From Rhizobium sp. RCAM05350 (lineage in GTDB: Bacteria > Pseudomonadota > Alphaproteobacteria > Rhizobiales > Rhizobiaceae), in the NCBI GenBank assembly GCA_024426085.1, contig CP087974.1:3744001-3808000 (forward strand): a stretch of 64,000 nucleotides of DNA. Reading direction: 5' to 3'. The notes under the pieces were generated by a model. That model was not told the DNA's origin. It did no database searches and saw only the letters and a program-made list of their open reading frames with translations. Shown piece by piece: positions 9,207 to 19,219 of this stretch (its first letter is position 1; every line of letters starts with the position of its first letter). The translations under genes were made by a program, and so were the position numbers.

Positions 9207-10611
9207 TTAGTTTCGCGTCCGCCACCAGGCGATCTGCATGCGTACTTCGCTCGGCGCTGTACCGCCAAAGGATGTGCGGCTTGCGACCGAAGCTTCGACA
9301 GTCAAGACGCCAAACACCTTGTCGGTGATATCCGGATGGATCGCCTGCAGGTCTGCCAGGGAAAGCTCCGCCAGTTCGCAGGCCTTCTGCTCGGCCAGCG
9401 CCACGGCGCGGCCGGTCACATGATGGGCGTCGCGGAAGGGCAGTCCTGCTTCGCGCACCAGCCAGTCGGCAAGGTCGGTTGCGGTGGAATAACCGGATCC
9501 GGCCGCGGCCTTCATCCGGTCAGCGCGGATGGTCATGTCGCGGACCATGCCGGTCATCGCCGCAATCGCCAGTTCCAGGCTCTCGGCCGAATCGAACACC
9601 TGTTCCTTGTCTTCCTGCATGTCCTTGGAATAGGCGAGCGGCAGCCCCTTCATGACCGTCAGAAGGGCGATCAGCGAGCCGTTGATCCGGCCGGTCTTGG
9701 CGCGCACCAGTTCGGCGGCATCCGGATTCTTCTTCTGCGGCATGATCGACGAGCCGGTGGAAAACGCATCCGACAGGCGTACGAAGCCGAATTGCGGCGT
9801 CGACCAGATGACGATCTCTTCGGCCAGCCGCGACAGATGAACGGCGCAGATCGAGGCGATCGACAGGAATTCCAGCGCGAAGTCGCGGTCGGACACGGTA
9901 TCGATCGAGTTGCGGGTCGGCTCGCGAAAGCCGAGCGCCTTGGCGGTCATGTGGCGATCGATCGGAAAGCCGGTACCGGCAAGCGCGGCAGCCCCGATCG
10001 GGCTTTCGTCCATATGTTCGATCGCATGGCGCACACGCTGCCGGTCGCGGCCGAACATCTCGACATAGGCCATGCAGTGATGGCCGAAGGTGACGGGCTG
10101 CGCCGTCTGCAGATGGGTAAAGCCGGGCATTACCGTCTCGGCATGCTCTTCGGCACGGTCGAGGAAAGCGGCGATCAGGCTCGTCAGCATGCCCTCGCAC
10201 TTCTGCAGCTCTTCCTTGACCCAGAGGCGGAAATCGAGCGCCACCTGGTCGTTGCGCGAGCGGGCGGTGTGCAGGCGTCCGGCTGCCGGGCCGATCAGCG
10301 TCGCCAGCCGTGCCTCGACGTTCATGTGGATGTCTTCGAGCTGGCGGGAGAATTCCGAACTGGCCGCTTTCAATCTCTGACAGGATCGTGTCGAGACCGT
10401 GAACGATCTTGTCTTTATCGTCAGTCGAAATGATGCCTTGATGCGCCAGCATGGTCGCATGCGCTATTGAGCCGCGGATGTCCTGGGCGAAAAGCTTCTT
10501 GTCGAAGCCGATCGAGGCATTTATCTCCTCCATGATCGCCGCCGGTCCTTGCATGAAGCGACCGCCCCACATCTGGTTGGAGCTTTTGGTTTCAGAAGTG
10601 CCGTCAGCCAT
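9207..10611 (-). CDS. argH: Argininosuccinate lyase, frameshifted
   Basis: Last enzyme of arginine synthesis; splits argininosuccinate into arginine and fumarate. The fumarase/ASL signature GSSIMPQKKNPD is intact, as are MWGGRF at the N-terminus and TARSRNDQVALD. An extra G near 10356 (TTC-G-GAATTC) splits IESGQFEFSRQLEDIHMNVEARL. Corrected length is 467 residues. It is divergent from tlpA with only about 30 bp between starts, so the two promoters overlap the coding ends. Confidence 0.93.
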
Positions 10612-10641
10612 GAAGATGCCCGCCCTGGAGAATGACCCGTT

Positions 10642-11322
10642 TTGGAAAATGAAGTAAACGACACGAAGAAACGCTTTCCCCCTGCCAGACTGGTGATGAT
10701 CGCTGCCCTCGGTGGGCTGATCGCCGGTGCGGCAGCGGTATACGTCAGGGAAAGCGGGTCTGGCAATGGTGTGGCGGTGGAAACCGCTGCTGCAAAGACC
10801 TGCGAAGCGGCGAAAGACAAGGTTGCGGCGATTACGCCGTTCCTGAAAGGCCAGGTCGCCGCCATGGCTCCGGTCAGCGAACCCCGGCAACTGGCGGGCC
10901 TGAATTTCAAGGGCAAGGACGGCAAGGATCTGACGCTTGCCGATTTCGGCGGCAAGACCGTCCTCCTCAATCTCTGGGCGACATGGTGCGTGCCATGCCG
11001 CGAAGAGATGCCGGCTCTCAACGCTTTGCAGAAAGCCGCGGGCAGCGACAAATTCGAAGTCGTGGCCGTGAATATCGACATTGGCGACGATGAAAAGCCG
11101 ACGGCTTTCCTGAACGAGACCGGCGTACATGAACTCGGTTATTACCGGGATGCATCAATGGGCGTCTTCAATGCGCTGAAAAAGGAAGGCCTCGCCTTCG
11201 GCCTGCCGGTAACGCTGTTGATGGACGACAAGGGCTGCCTGATCTCGTCGATGAACGGTCCTGCAGCCTGGGACAGCGACGACGCCAAGGCACTGATCAA
11301 AGCCGCCACCGGCGGGGTCTAG
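10642..11322 (+). CDS. tlpA: TlpA-type thiol:disulfide interchange protein
   Basis: Membrane-anchored periplasmic thioredoxin-fold reductase. It has a short cytoplasmic N-terminus, one helix (LVMIAALGGLIAGAAAVYV) and a thioredoxin domain with active site WATWCVPCREEMPAL and the cis-Pro loop GLPVTLLMD. In rhizobia TlpA reduces proteins of cytochrome aa3 assembly. The TTG at 10642 is the likely start (GGAG upstream). Intact, 226 residues. It is divergent from argH. A redox link with the DsbB gene further on is possible but not shown. Confidence 0.88.
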   Translation: MENEVNDTKKRFPPARLVMIAALGGLIAGAAAVYVRESGSGNGVAVETAAAKTCEAAKDKVAAITPFLKGQVAAMAPVSEPRQLAGLNFKGKDGKDLTLADFGGKTVLLNLWATWCVPCREEMPALNALQKAAGSDKFEVVAVNIDIGDDEKPTAFLNETGVHELGYYRDASMGVFNALKKEGLAFGLPVTLLMDDKGCLISSMNGPAAWDSDDAKALIKAATGGV

Positions 11323-11330
11323 TTTTTGTA

Positions 11331-12367
11331 TCAAGCCACAGGGCGGATCGCGGCCGGCTGGAAACGCTGCCGGTATTGCGCCGGGCTGAGGCTGGTGATG
11401 CGCTTGAACAGGCGGCGAAAGAAGGCTCGGATCCTCGTACCTGACTTCGGCGGCAATGCCGTCGATGCTGTCGCGGGTGGTTTCCAGCATCTGCTTGGCT
11501 TCCTCGATGCGGATCGCCTGCACATAGTCGACTGGGGTATATCCGGTCGCCTTGGTAAAGCGCCGCTTGAAGGTGCGTTCGGCAAGCCCTGATTGGGCCA
11601 CCATCTTTGTCACCGGGTTTGCCTCCGGATAATGGTCGGCGATCCAGGTCTGGCTTTCGGCGATGACGGCATCGTCATGCTGGCGCGGGCGGGTCATCGC
11701 GGCGAAGGGTAATTGTCCGCCGCTGCGGTCGCCGATCAGAAAAATCTTTGAGGCGCGCATCGCCTCCGCCGATCCGCAATAGCGTCCGATCAGATAAAGC
11801 GACAGGTCCTGCCAGGACGATGCGCCGCCGGCGGTAAGCAAGCGGCCCTCATGGCCGCTGTCGCAAAGAATGCGGTCGGGCCGGAAGCGAACGGCCGTAT
11901 AGCGGTCGCGAAACAGTTCGGTAGCACTCCAGTGCGAGGCTGCGTCACAGCCGTTGAGCAAGCCTGCTTCCGCAAGCAGTACAGAGCCGCTGCAGGTCGA
12001 GCAGACCAGCGCGCCTCTCGCAAGCGCTGCTTGCACCCAGGCAATTTCTTGCGCCCATCGTCCTTCCGGACTGCCCCGAAGCGGCAATTCGATATCGCAG
12101 ACGATCACGACATCGGCATCATTGTCGTCGCCGATTGCCGTCTGCGGCGTGATCGGGACGCTGATGACGGATGTGAAGGATTCGGCCGTCTTCGTGACGA
12201 TACGCGGGGCAATGCCGCGAACCTTCTCAGTTTCACCGGTCAGCAGTGGCCAGATTTTGCCAACCGAACCAAGCACTTCATAGAGACCGTAGACCGCCAT
12301 CAGCGCGGTTTCTGGCAAAACCAGAATACTGACGCAGCGGCGGGGGTGTGAACTGTTTTGGAAACAT
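11331..12367 (-). CDS. GlxA-family transcriptional regulator (DJ-1/PfpI domain plus AraC HTH), frameshifted
   Basis: An N-terminal DJ-1/PfpI-like domain (SILVLPETALMAVYGLYEVLGS, nucleophile-elbow-like VCSTCSGSVLLAEAGLL) is followed by a C-terminal AraC HTH (MVAQSGLAERTFKRRFTKATGYTPVDYVQAIRIEEAKQML..). An extra C near 11434 (AGC-C-TTC) breaks the second helix, expected YEDPSFFRRLFKRITSLSPAQYRQRF. No good start exists in the main frame; an ATG at 12367 (MFPKQFTPPPLR) fits if a second indel lies near 12341. It is divergent from the SRPBCC-GST pair and probably regulates it. Confidence 0.82.
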
Positions 12368-12477
12368 GATGGCAATTTGGCACGTATGCCCCGATTTTGT
12401 CCATCCTGCCACTCAAGCACTCGGCGGCGAACGGCTAGGGTTCCCTTGTCTTCAACAAGCCCCAGGGGAATAAGCAC

Positions 12478-12973
12478 ATGCAGACCATCGATCACGCCAC
12501 CATCGTTCTCGAACGCAGCCTGGCTGCCGCCCCATCGGAGGTCTTTGCCGCCTGGTCAAGCCGCGAGGCGCTTCTCGACTGGAGCGCGCCGGGTGACGGA
12601 TGGGAAATGGCTTATCAGGCTTTCGACTTTCGCGTCGCCCATACAGACGTCCTGACATTCGGCCGGTCGGTGCCGAGCCGTATGTCAACACGGTCCACTA
12701 TCACGCCATTCGCGCCGATCAGGACATTGTCTATTCGAGCACGGTTTCGCACGAAAATGGCCTGCTGTTCGCCGGCACGGTCCTGCTGGAACTCGTCCAG
12801 ACGGCCAGCGGAACGGATTTCAGGCTGACCGCGACTGGCTTCTACTTCGATGGCGACAGCCCGGAAGGCCACAAGGAAGGCTGGGCCGCCATGCTTAATG
12901 GCTTGACTGCCTATCTCACCCTGCGCCAGCCGTGCTGCCTGAAACCAGCTCATTCGCAAGGAAAGGAATTTGA
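12478..12973 (+). CDS. SRPBCC (START/AHSA1-like) family protein, frameshifted
   Basis: The AHSA1-like fold is indicated by ATIVLERSLAAAPSEVFAAWSSREALLDWSAP at the N-terminus and VSHENGLLFAGTVLLELV..GTDFRLTATG..EGHKEGWAAMLNGLTAYL at the C-terminus. A base is missing near 12663 (TTCGGCCGG, expected TTCGGCCCGG). As written, the second frame has no stop before the following GST start and would fuse to it. A second -1 near 12931 would give RQPVLPETSSFARKGI and a stop at 12971-12973, one base before the GST ATG, which looks more natural. The ligand is unknown. Confidence 0.7.
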
Positions 12974-12974
12974 G

Positions 12975-13559
12975 ATGAAATATTACTATTCACCCGATAC
13001 CTGCGCGCTTGCCGGCCATATTGCCCTGCTGGAGGCCGGCTTCGAACCCGAACTGTTCAAGGTCGATATCATGACGCGAACGATTGACCGGCAGGGCGAC
13101 TATCTCGCGGTCAATCCGAAAGGATATGTGCCGCTTCTCGAAATCGGCAAAGGCGTCCAGTTGACGGAGAACGTCGCGGTCCTGGATTGGATTGCCGAGA
13201 ACACGCCCGGTCAGGCGGCCCGGAACGCAATGGAGCGGCACCGGCGGATCGAGATGTTAGCGTTTCTGTCCAGCGAAGTGCAGAAGCCCTTTGCTTATTC
13301 CTTCTTTCTGCCGGGAGACGAGGCCGTTGCCATGCTTCGCGGCATGATCGAGGAGCGCTTCGTGCTGATAGCCGAGCGGATCACCGACGGTTCTCTGCTC
13401 GGCCACAGGGTCGGCGTTGAGGATGCGTTGCTCTACGTGATGCTGCGCTGGGCGCGGATGGTCGGTATGCCGGTTCCGGAAAAGCTGATCGCCTATCGCG
13501 ATGCCATCGAAGAGCGGCCAGCGGTCCGGGGGGCACTTCGCGAGGAGGGGTTGATCTAG
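12975..13559 (+). CDS. Glutathione S-transferase family protein
   Basis: A 194-residue GST: N-terminal thioredoxin-like domain MKYYYSPDTCALAGHIALLEAG, the Pro-containing loop GYVPLLEI, the glutathione-contact segment LTENVAVLDWIAE, then an all-helical C-terminal domain. The start at 12975 is supported by AAGGAAAGG upstream even though the frame is open from the preceding gene. It is coupled to the SRPBCC gene and opposite a GlxA-type regulator, which suggests a small regulated detoxification unit. Confidence 0.85.
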   Translation: MKYYYSPDTCALAGHIALLEAGFEPELFKVDIMTRTIDRQGDYLAVNPKGYVPLLEIGKGVQLTENVAVLDWIAENTPGQAARNAMERHRRIEMLAFLSSEVQKPFAYSFFLPGDEAVAMLRGMIEERFVLIAERITDGSLLGHRVGVEDALLYVMLRWARMVGMPVPEKLIAYRDAIEERPAVRGALREEGLI

Positions 13560-13587
13560 CCTGGGCTCTTTCCCCGCCGGAGCCGGG

Positions 13588-15184
13588 TCAAGCACTCATG
13601 AGGAAAGAGACACGGCTCTTGTTTTTCGGTGTGGCTGTGGTTGGATCTTTCGTCGCCATGGCGAGGATCGTCGATGCCGGTACCGGGCGGGAATAGACAA
13701 ACCCCTGTCCCTCCCTGATGCCCAGCTGCAGCAGCGCGGTTATCTGCTCTTCCGTCTCGATCCCCTCGGCGACGACGATCATCCCTGAATTTCGTCGCCA
13801 GCCCGGCCAGCATTTCCACGAGTTCTGACGATTTGCGATCGAGCGTGACGCCATCGATGAAGAATTTGTCGATCTTCAGGTAGTTGGCGCCCAGCGCATG
13901 GATGGCCGACAGGCCGTTATGGCCGGTCCCCGCATCATCGATGGCGACGCGCATGCCGGCATCGTTGAGTTTGCCGGTGACGATGGCTGCGCGGGTCTTG
14001 TCGGCAATCGCCTGCCGTTCGGTAACCTCGACGACGAGGGCGCGGTGCGGAAGATTGAAGCGGGCGGTGTTGGAGATCAGGGTGTCGACAAAATTCTCCG
14101 CCAGATATTGGTCGGGCGTCACGTTGAAGGTCAGCTTGAGCTGGGCTTGCGCCTGGAGAAGTCCGCCAAGCTGGTCTCCCGTCTGTCTCAGCAGTTCCAT
14201 TGTCAGTCGGTCGATCCGGCCGCTGCTTTCTGCAAGGGGAATGAAGGCCAAAGGCGGGATCATCGTTCCATCCGGCTTGATCCAGCGGGCCAGCATTTCA
14301 AAGCCGAGAAGCTTCCGGTCCTCAAGGTCGAAAATCGGCTGAAAATAGGGCTGGATCTGGCCACGCGACAAGGCCCGGTCGAGTTCGTCGAGGATGGATG
14401 CGTTGCGGACCATGCCGCGCGCTGCAAGAATGCCGAAGCCAAGGCCGACGGCCGATGCGATCGCCGCCGATTGCAGTGAAATCTCTTGGTTCCAGCGGGC
14501 CAACGCCGCCGCATCAACCTTCAAGCCGAACTTGATGGGATATCGCTCCGACTGTTCGTCGAAATTGACGAGCTCGATGCCGTCCGTATACCATTTTTTC
14601 TGCGGGCTGTAGCTGGCAAAAGATGTGCCGTCCTGCAGGGTGAGATGTATCAGCGCGCTGTCGCGCAAGTCCGCCGGCAGGATTTCAAAGAGAAGGCCGC
14701 TTGTCGCCAGAACTTCGACGATGTTGCCTTCTTCGCTATATTGCCAGCGTACTCCCAACCCCTTCCAGCCGGGAAAGTGAAGCGAAAACAGCGAATAACC
14801 GGGGCTGTTGGTCCGGTTGTGCTTTGCGTTTGCGATCGATTGTTCGAGGGCCTCGTTCTTTTCGTCATAGCTCCAGCAGACGCCGTCCTTTGTTTCCAGG
14901 CGCATGTTCTTCATGATGCTGGAACCGTAGAGCGCTTTGGTCATCACCATCGGATCGACCGTTGCGCAAGATGTGCTGCGGTTGACGATGACGTCGCTCA
15001 TTTTCATGGTGGCGGAATCGATCGCCAGTTCCGTGCGGGTCAGCGTATCAATTGCGAGCTGACGCAATTGCTTTTCGTTCCAGGAGGCGATGAAGGCCGA
15101 GTGAACATAGTAAAGGACGCCGACGAATAGGCCGGTAAAACACAGCATGAAAACTGCGAAGCGTAGTCTGCGCTGAACTGTCAT
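13588..15184 (-). CDS. CSS-motif EAL-domain cyclic-di-GMP phosphodiesterase, frameshifted
   Basis: Membrane helix at residues 8-28, a periplasmic sensor with two cysteines (STSCATVD, DGVCWSYDE) as in CSS-motif proteins, a second helix (SAAIASAVGLGFGILAARG), then an EAL domain. The EAL signature reads GFEMLARW (EML). Metal and catalytic blocks are present: FNVTPDQYL, VVEVTERQ, DDAGTGHNGLSAIHALGANYLKIDKFFID and VAEGIETEEQ. An extra A at 13786 (TTC-A-GGG) splits KFGMIVVAEGIE. No GGDEF domain. About 531 residues. By analogy with E. coli CSS proteins, its activity may depend on Dsb-formed disulfides. Confidence 0.87.
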
Positions 15185-15274
15185 GACCCGGCCTTTTGCT
15201 AAGGCTTGGACCGTGGCGGAAACAGGTTAAAATCGCTTGAATGTTCTACCGCTGATTTAGCAGTGATTGCCGGC

Positions 15275-16147
15275 TCAGCGCGTCGGAACCGGAACGTCGC
15301 CACGGTAGTCATAGAAACCGCGGCCGGATTTGCGGCCGAGCCAGCCTGCTTCGACATATTTGACCAGCAGCGGGCAGGGGCGATATTTCAGATCCGCCAG
15401 CCCGTCATGGAGCACCTGCATGATCGACAGGCAGGTGTCGAGCCCGATGAAATCGGCCAGCTGCAGCGGACCCATCGGATGGTTGGCGCCGAGCCTCATG
15501 GCCGTGTCGATGGCATCGACGCTGCTGACGCCTTCGTAAAGTGTATAGATCGCTTCGTTGATCATCGGCAGAAGAATGCGGTTGACGATGAAAGCCGGAA
15601 AATCCTCAGCGACCGTGATCGTCTTGTCTAGCGTAGCCACGAACTCCTTGGCGGCCGAGAAGGTAGCTTCCTCCGTTGCAATGCCACGCACCAGTTCCAC
15701 GAGCTTCATGACCGGTACCGGGTTCATGAAGTGGATACCCATGAAGTGTTCCGGGCGGTCGGTCGCAGACGCAAGCCGCGTGATCGACAGGGAGGAAGTG
15801 TTGGTCGCGAGAATGGCGTCGGCCTTCAGGACAGGACAGACCTGGCCGTAAATCTTGCGCTTGACGCTTTCGTCTTCGGTTGCCGCCTCGATCACCAGGT
15901 CCATCGGCGACAGGTCGTTGACATCGGCGGAGCCCTTGATCAGCGACAGCGCCTTCTTGCGCTCTTCGTCCGTCAGCTTGCCGGAGGAAACCTGGCGCGC
16001 CATGTTGCCGTTGATGGTTGCAAGGCCAGCTTCAACGCGGTCAGCCGAAATGTCGTAGATATGCACCTTGTAGCCGGCCGAAGCCGATACCTGGGCAATG
16101 CCGCAGCCCATTTGTCCAGCGCCAACAATTCCGACATTCTTGATCAT
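15275..16147 (-). CDS. hbdA: 3-hydroxybutyryl-CoA dehydrogenase
   Basis: Intact, 290 residues. N-terminal Rossmann motif VGIVGAGQMGCGIAQ; catalytic His in MGIHFMNPVPVMKLVEL; C-terminal domain with GRKSGRGFYDYRG. It interconverts acetoacetyl-CoA and 3-hydroxybutyryl-CoA (PHB and fatty acid metabolism). It lies downstream of etfB-etfA on the same strand, an order shared by many rhizobia, but a strong terminator (16328-16353) lies between, so it probably has its own promoter in the 225 bp upstream of 16147. Confidence 0.92.
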   Translation of the reverse strand: MIKNVGIVGAGQMGCGIAQVSASAGYKVHIYDISADRVEAGLATINGNMARQVSSGKLTDEERKKALSLIKGSADVNDLSPMDLVIEAATEDESVKRKIYGQVCPVLKADAILATNTSSLSITRLASATDRPEHFMGIHFMNPVPVMKLVELVRGIATEEATFSAAKEFVATLDKTITVAEDFPAFIVNRILLPMINEAIYTLYEGVSSVDAIDTAMRLGANHPMGPLQLADFIGLDTCLSIMQVLHDGLADLKYRPCPLLVKYVEAGWLGRKSGRGFYDYRGDVPVPTR

Positions 16148-16327
16148 CGAGCCGATTTTCCATCATCAATACGAAAGGGCGATCCTTCCGTTCGGGCAAA
16201 AAGCAATACGCCCGGTGGGGCGAGGTATTCGGATGCCAGTGATAAAGACATGCGCCCAATTTTCCAGCCTTTATTCGCGGTGAAAGCTATTGTGGGTCAA
16301 GGAAACACGTTGCTTCTAAAACGAAAA

Positions 16328-16353
16328 ACGGCCGCGCTGAGTTGCGCGGCCGT
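16328..16353 (-). terminator. Rho-independent terminator after etfA
   Basis: ACGGCCGCGC (16328-16337) and GCGCGGCCGT (16344-16353) form a perfect 10-bp stem with a 6-base loop. On the minus strand it is followed by a T-run (TTTTTCGTTTT), and it lies 20 bases after the etfA stop. Confidence 0.9.
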
Positions 16354-16372
16354 CGGTCGTATTTTCAAAAGC

Positions 16373-17303
16373 TCACAGCGCTTTTTCGAGCTCAGGCAGG
16401 ATTGTGAACAGGTCGCCGACGAGGCCGTAGTCTGCGACCTGGAAGATTGGGGCTTCCTCGTCCTTGTTGATGGCGACGATGACCTTCGAGTCCTTCATGC
16501 CGGCCAAGTGCTGGATGGCGCCGGAAATGCCGACCACGATGTAGAGCTGCGGCGCAACGACCTTGCCGGTCTGGCCGACCTGCCAGTCGTTCGGGGCATA
16601 GCCTGCGTCGACGGCGGCACGCGATGCGCCGACGGCCGCACCGAGCTTGTCGGCGACGGGCAGGATGACTTCCTTGAATTTTTCCGAGGAGCCGAGTGCG
16701 CGGCCACCGGAGATGATGATCTTGGCCGATGTCAGTTCCGGACGATCCGACGAGGACACGCGTCCTTGACGAAGGTCGAGAGACCGGGATTGGCGACAGC
16801 CGAGATGGTCTCGACCGATGCCGAAACCGCCTTCGCCGGCAGACGCAAAGGACGCCGTGCGAACGGTGATGACCTTCTTGGCCTCGCCCGACTGGACCGT
16901 CTGGATGGCGTTGCCGGCATAGATCGGCCGCTTGAAGGTATCGGCCGGAAACCACTTCGGTGATTTCCGAGATCTGGGCAATGTCGAGCAGTGCTGCGAC
17001 GCGCGGCAGGACGTTCTTGCCGGTCGAGGTGGCGGCCGAGAGGATGGTGTCGTAGGAACCGGCGAGCGAGACGATCAGGGCTGCCAGCGGTTCTGCCAGG
17101 TTGTTGGCGAGGTCGTCGCTTTCGGCGAGCAGAACCTTGGAAACGCCGGTCAGTTTTGCCGCCGCATCGGCTGCGGTCTTGGCGCCCTTGCCGGCCACGA
17201 GAACGTGGACGTCGCCGCCGATCTTGGCGGCAGCCGTCAGCGCCTTGGCGGTCTGGTCGGAAAGCGTTGCGTTGTCGTGGTCAGCCAGAAGAAGAATGGC
17301 CAT
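16373..17303 (-). CDS. etfA: Electron transfer flavoprotein alpha subunit, three frameshifts
   Basis: The FAD-binding subunit of ETF, carrying electrons from acyl-CoA dehydrogenases to ETF-QO. The N-terminus is MAILLLADHDNATLSDQTAKAL; the C-terminal FAD domain is SDRPELTSAKIIISGGRALGSSEKF..YIVVGISGAIQHLAGMKDSKVIVAINKDEEAPIF. Indels: extra G near 16948 (TCC-G-GCC), extra T near 16831 (GGTT-T-CGG), and one base missing near 16762. Corrected length is 309 residues, as expected. It is cotranscribed with etfB (28 bp apart). Confidence 0.92.
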
Positions 17304-17330
17304 GGTGTTAGTCTCCTTTTCTGGGCTTTC

Positions 17331-18082
17331 TTAGAGGACGCCGGCTTCGTTCTTGAGCTTGTCGACCAGCTCGGCGACCGTCTTGACCTTGATGCCGGCC
17401 TTGCGACCCGAGGGCTCCTCGGTCTTCAGAACTTTCAGGCGCGGGCTCGTATCGACACCGAAATCGGCCGGGCTCTTCTTGTCGAGCGGCTTCTTCTTCG
17501 CCTTCATGATGTTCGGCAGCGAGGCATAGCGCGGCTCATTCAAACGCAGGTCGGTGGTAACAACGGCTGGAAGTTTGATCTCGATGGTCTGCAGACCGCC
17601 GTCGACTTCGCGGGTCACCGCAGCTTTGCCGTCGCCAAGCTCGATCTTCGAGGCGAACGTGCCCTGCGCCCAGCCGAGTAGCGCTGACAGCATCTGGCCG
17701 GTCTGGTTCTGAGTCATCATCGATCGCCTGCTTGCCAACGATGATCAGGCCGGGTTGCTCGGCTTCCGCCACGCCCTTGATGATCTTGGCGACAGCCAAA
17801 GGTTCGACGGCATCATCGGTCTCGACCAGGATCGCCCGGTCGGCGCCCATGGCAAGAGCGGTGCGCAGCGTTTCTTCGGCCTTGGCCGGGCCGACGGAGA
17901 CGACGACCACTTCCTCGACCTTGCCGGCTTCCTTCAGCTGCAACGCCTCCTCGACCGAAATCTCGTCGAACGGGTTCATCGACATCTTCACGTTGGCAAG
18001 CTCGACCCCCGTGCCATCCGGCTTAACCCTGGATCTTCACGTTGTAATCGACGACACGCTTGACGGTGACCAGAACTTTCAT
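17331..18082 (-). CDS. etfB: Electron transfer flavoprotein beta subunit, two frameshifts
   Basis: Corrected product is 249 residues: MKVLVTVKRVVDYNVKIRVKPDGTG..MNPFDEISVEEALQLKE, the AMP/flavin contact GKQAIDDDSNQTGQMLSALLGWAQGTFAS, and a C-terminal arm ending KNEAGVL. Both lesions are insertions of A between C and G: at 18030 (ATCC-A-GGG, giving an early TAA) and at 17710 (CTC-A-GAACCAG). It is first in the etfB-etfA unit. The start ATG at 18082 is preceded by AAGGA. Confidence 0.92.
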
Positions 18083-18370
18083 GATGTCCTTCCTTACGAA
18101 ACGTTTGCGAGAAAATGCGCTTTAACGCAGCGGCCTGATTGTCGGTTGGCGACATCGATACGCGCTTTTTCTCCAATTACAATCTTTGCCCATTACTCCC
18201 TCGAAAGATTGCCATGGGAAAAATACTGACGTTTACGTACGCGTCAATATTAAATTTGAAAAACTCGGTCATCTTCCGTTTCGATTTAGCATTCGGCCGT
18301 TTTAACATGGACGTTAAGGCACTGTTTCCAATGAAGATATCACGACACAGCCGATCCGCTATGGCGAATG
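18083..18370. other. AT-richer intergenic region upstream of etfB
   Basis: About 290 bp with no credible gene. It is AT-rich compared with its surroundings and contains a short inverted repeat TGACG..CGTCA near 18226-18245. It presumably holds the etfBA promoter; I can assign no specific box. Confidence 0.4.
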
Positions 18371-19165
18371 TCAGGTTGGCCTACCCCAAGGAGTGGGCTT
18401 CTTGACCGGCTCTTCAACAGGAGGCGGTGTGCTTGCCGTTTCTGCTTCAACATGCCGCACCGCCCGTGGCGTGACGATGGTGCGATCGAACAACGGCACG
18501 TCGCGGCGTCGCAAAATGACCACCAGGATCAACCCGGCAATGATGCCGCCGACATGGGCGCCCCAGGACACGCCGCCTTCGGGGTCGACGACCAGCATGA
18601 AAAACTGCTGGCCGATCCAGAAGGCGAGCGGGATGAAGGCGGGCAGGGGAAGTGGGATACGAAACAGCACCAGCACCCAGACGCGGACCTTCGGATGCAG
18701 GAGGAAATAGGCGGCGACGACGCCGGAAATGGCGCCCGATGCGCCAATCAACGGTGCCTGCGATTCCGTGTTGATCAGCCCGTGCGTCAGGGCGCCGGCG
18801 GCTGCGCACAAAAGGTAGAAGAGCAGGAAGCGGAAATGCCCAAGCGCATCCTCGACATTGTCGCCGAACACCCAGAGGAACAGCATGTTGCCGGCCAGAT
18901 GCCAGAAGTCGCCATGCAGGAAGGAATAGGTGAGGTAGGTTGCGTCATCGGGAACCAGAACGAGGTTCGGCGCCAGATGCGCGTAGTCGAAGGCGATGGC
19001 GGGAATATAACCAAGGCCCATCGTTGCGGCATTGGTGAAATCCTCCGGCGCCAGCAACGGCCCGGTGATCAGCCAGACGAGGGTGTTGATGACGATCAGG
19101 CTGATCGTGACATACTGAACCTTGATATGCTTCAGGGAGTTCGCGTCGTGCAGCGGTATGAACAT
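18371..19165 (-). CDS. Rhomboid-family intramembrane serine protease
   Basis: Intact, 264 residues, with six or so hydrophobic segments. The catalytic Ser is in IGASGAISGVVAAYFLLHP (GxSG) and the catalytic His in SWGAHVGGIIAGL. HGDFWHLAGNMLFLWVFG is the conserved helix-2 block with the oxyanion-side His/Asn. The C-terminal tail after the last helix is Pro-rich (PPPVEEPVKKP). Substrates unknown. It is first in a run of minus-strand genes with the adenosyltransferase upstream (54 bp). Confidence 0.9.
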   Translation of the reverse strand: MFIPLHDANSLKHIKVQYVTISLIVINTLVWLITGPLLAPEDFTNAATMGLGYIPAIAFDYAHLAPNLVLVPDDATYLTYSFLHGDFWHLAGNMLFLWVFGDNVEDALGHFRFLLFYLLCAAAGALTHGLINTESQAPLIGASGAISGVVAAYFLLHPKVRVWVLVLFRIPLPLPAFIPLAFWIGQQFFMLVVDPEGGVSWGAHVGGIIAGLILVVILRRRDVPLFDRTIVTPRAVRHVEAETASTPPPVEEPVKKPTPWGRPT

Positions 19166-19219
19166 AGGCGCGTCGGTTCCTCGAAGCGGTGATGAGCGTC
19201 AAGCTTATCTGTTTTTAAC

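Noticed and set aside
9102..10433. 443-codon plus-strand ORF opposite argH
   Set aside because: Antisense to a fully recognisable argH, with low-information Arg/Gly/His-rich translation.
18300..18330. A third CtrA box at TTAACATGGACGTTAA upstream of etfB
   Set aside because: The spacing between the TTAA halves is eight, not seven, bases.
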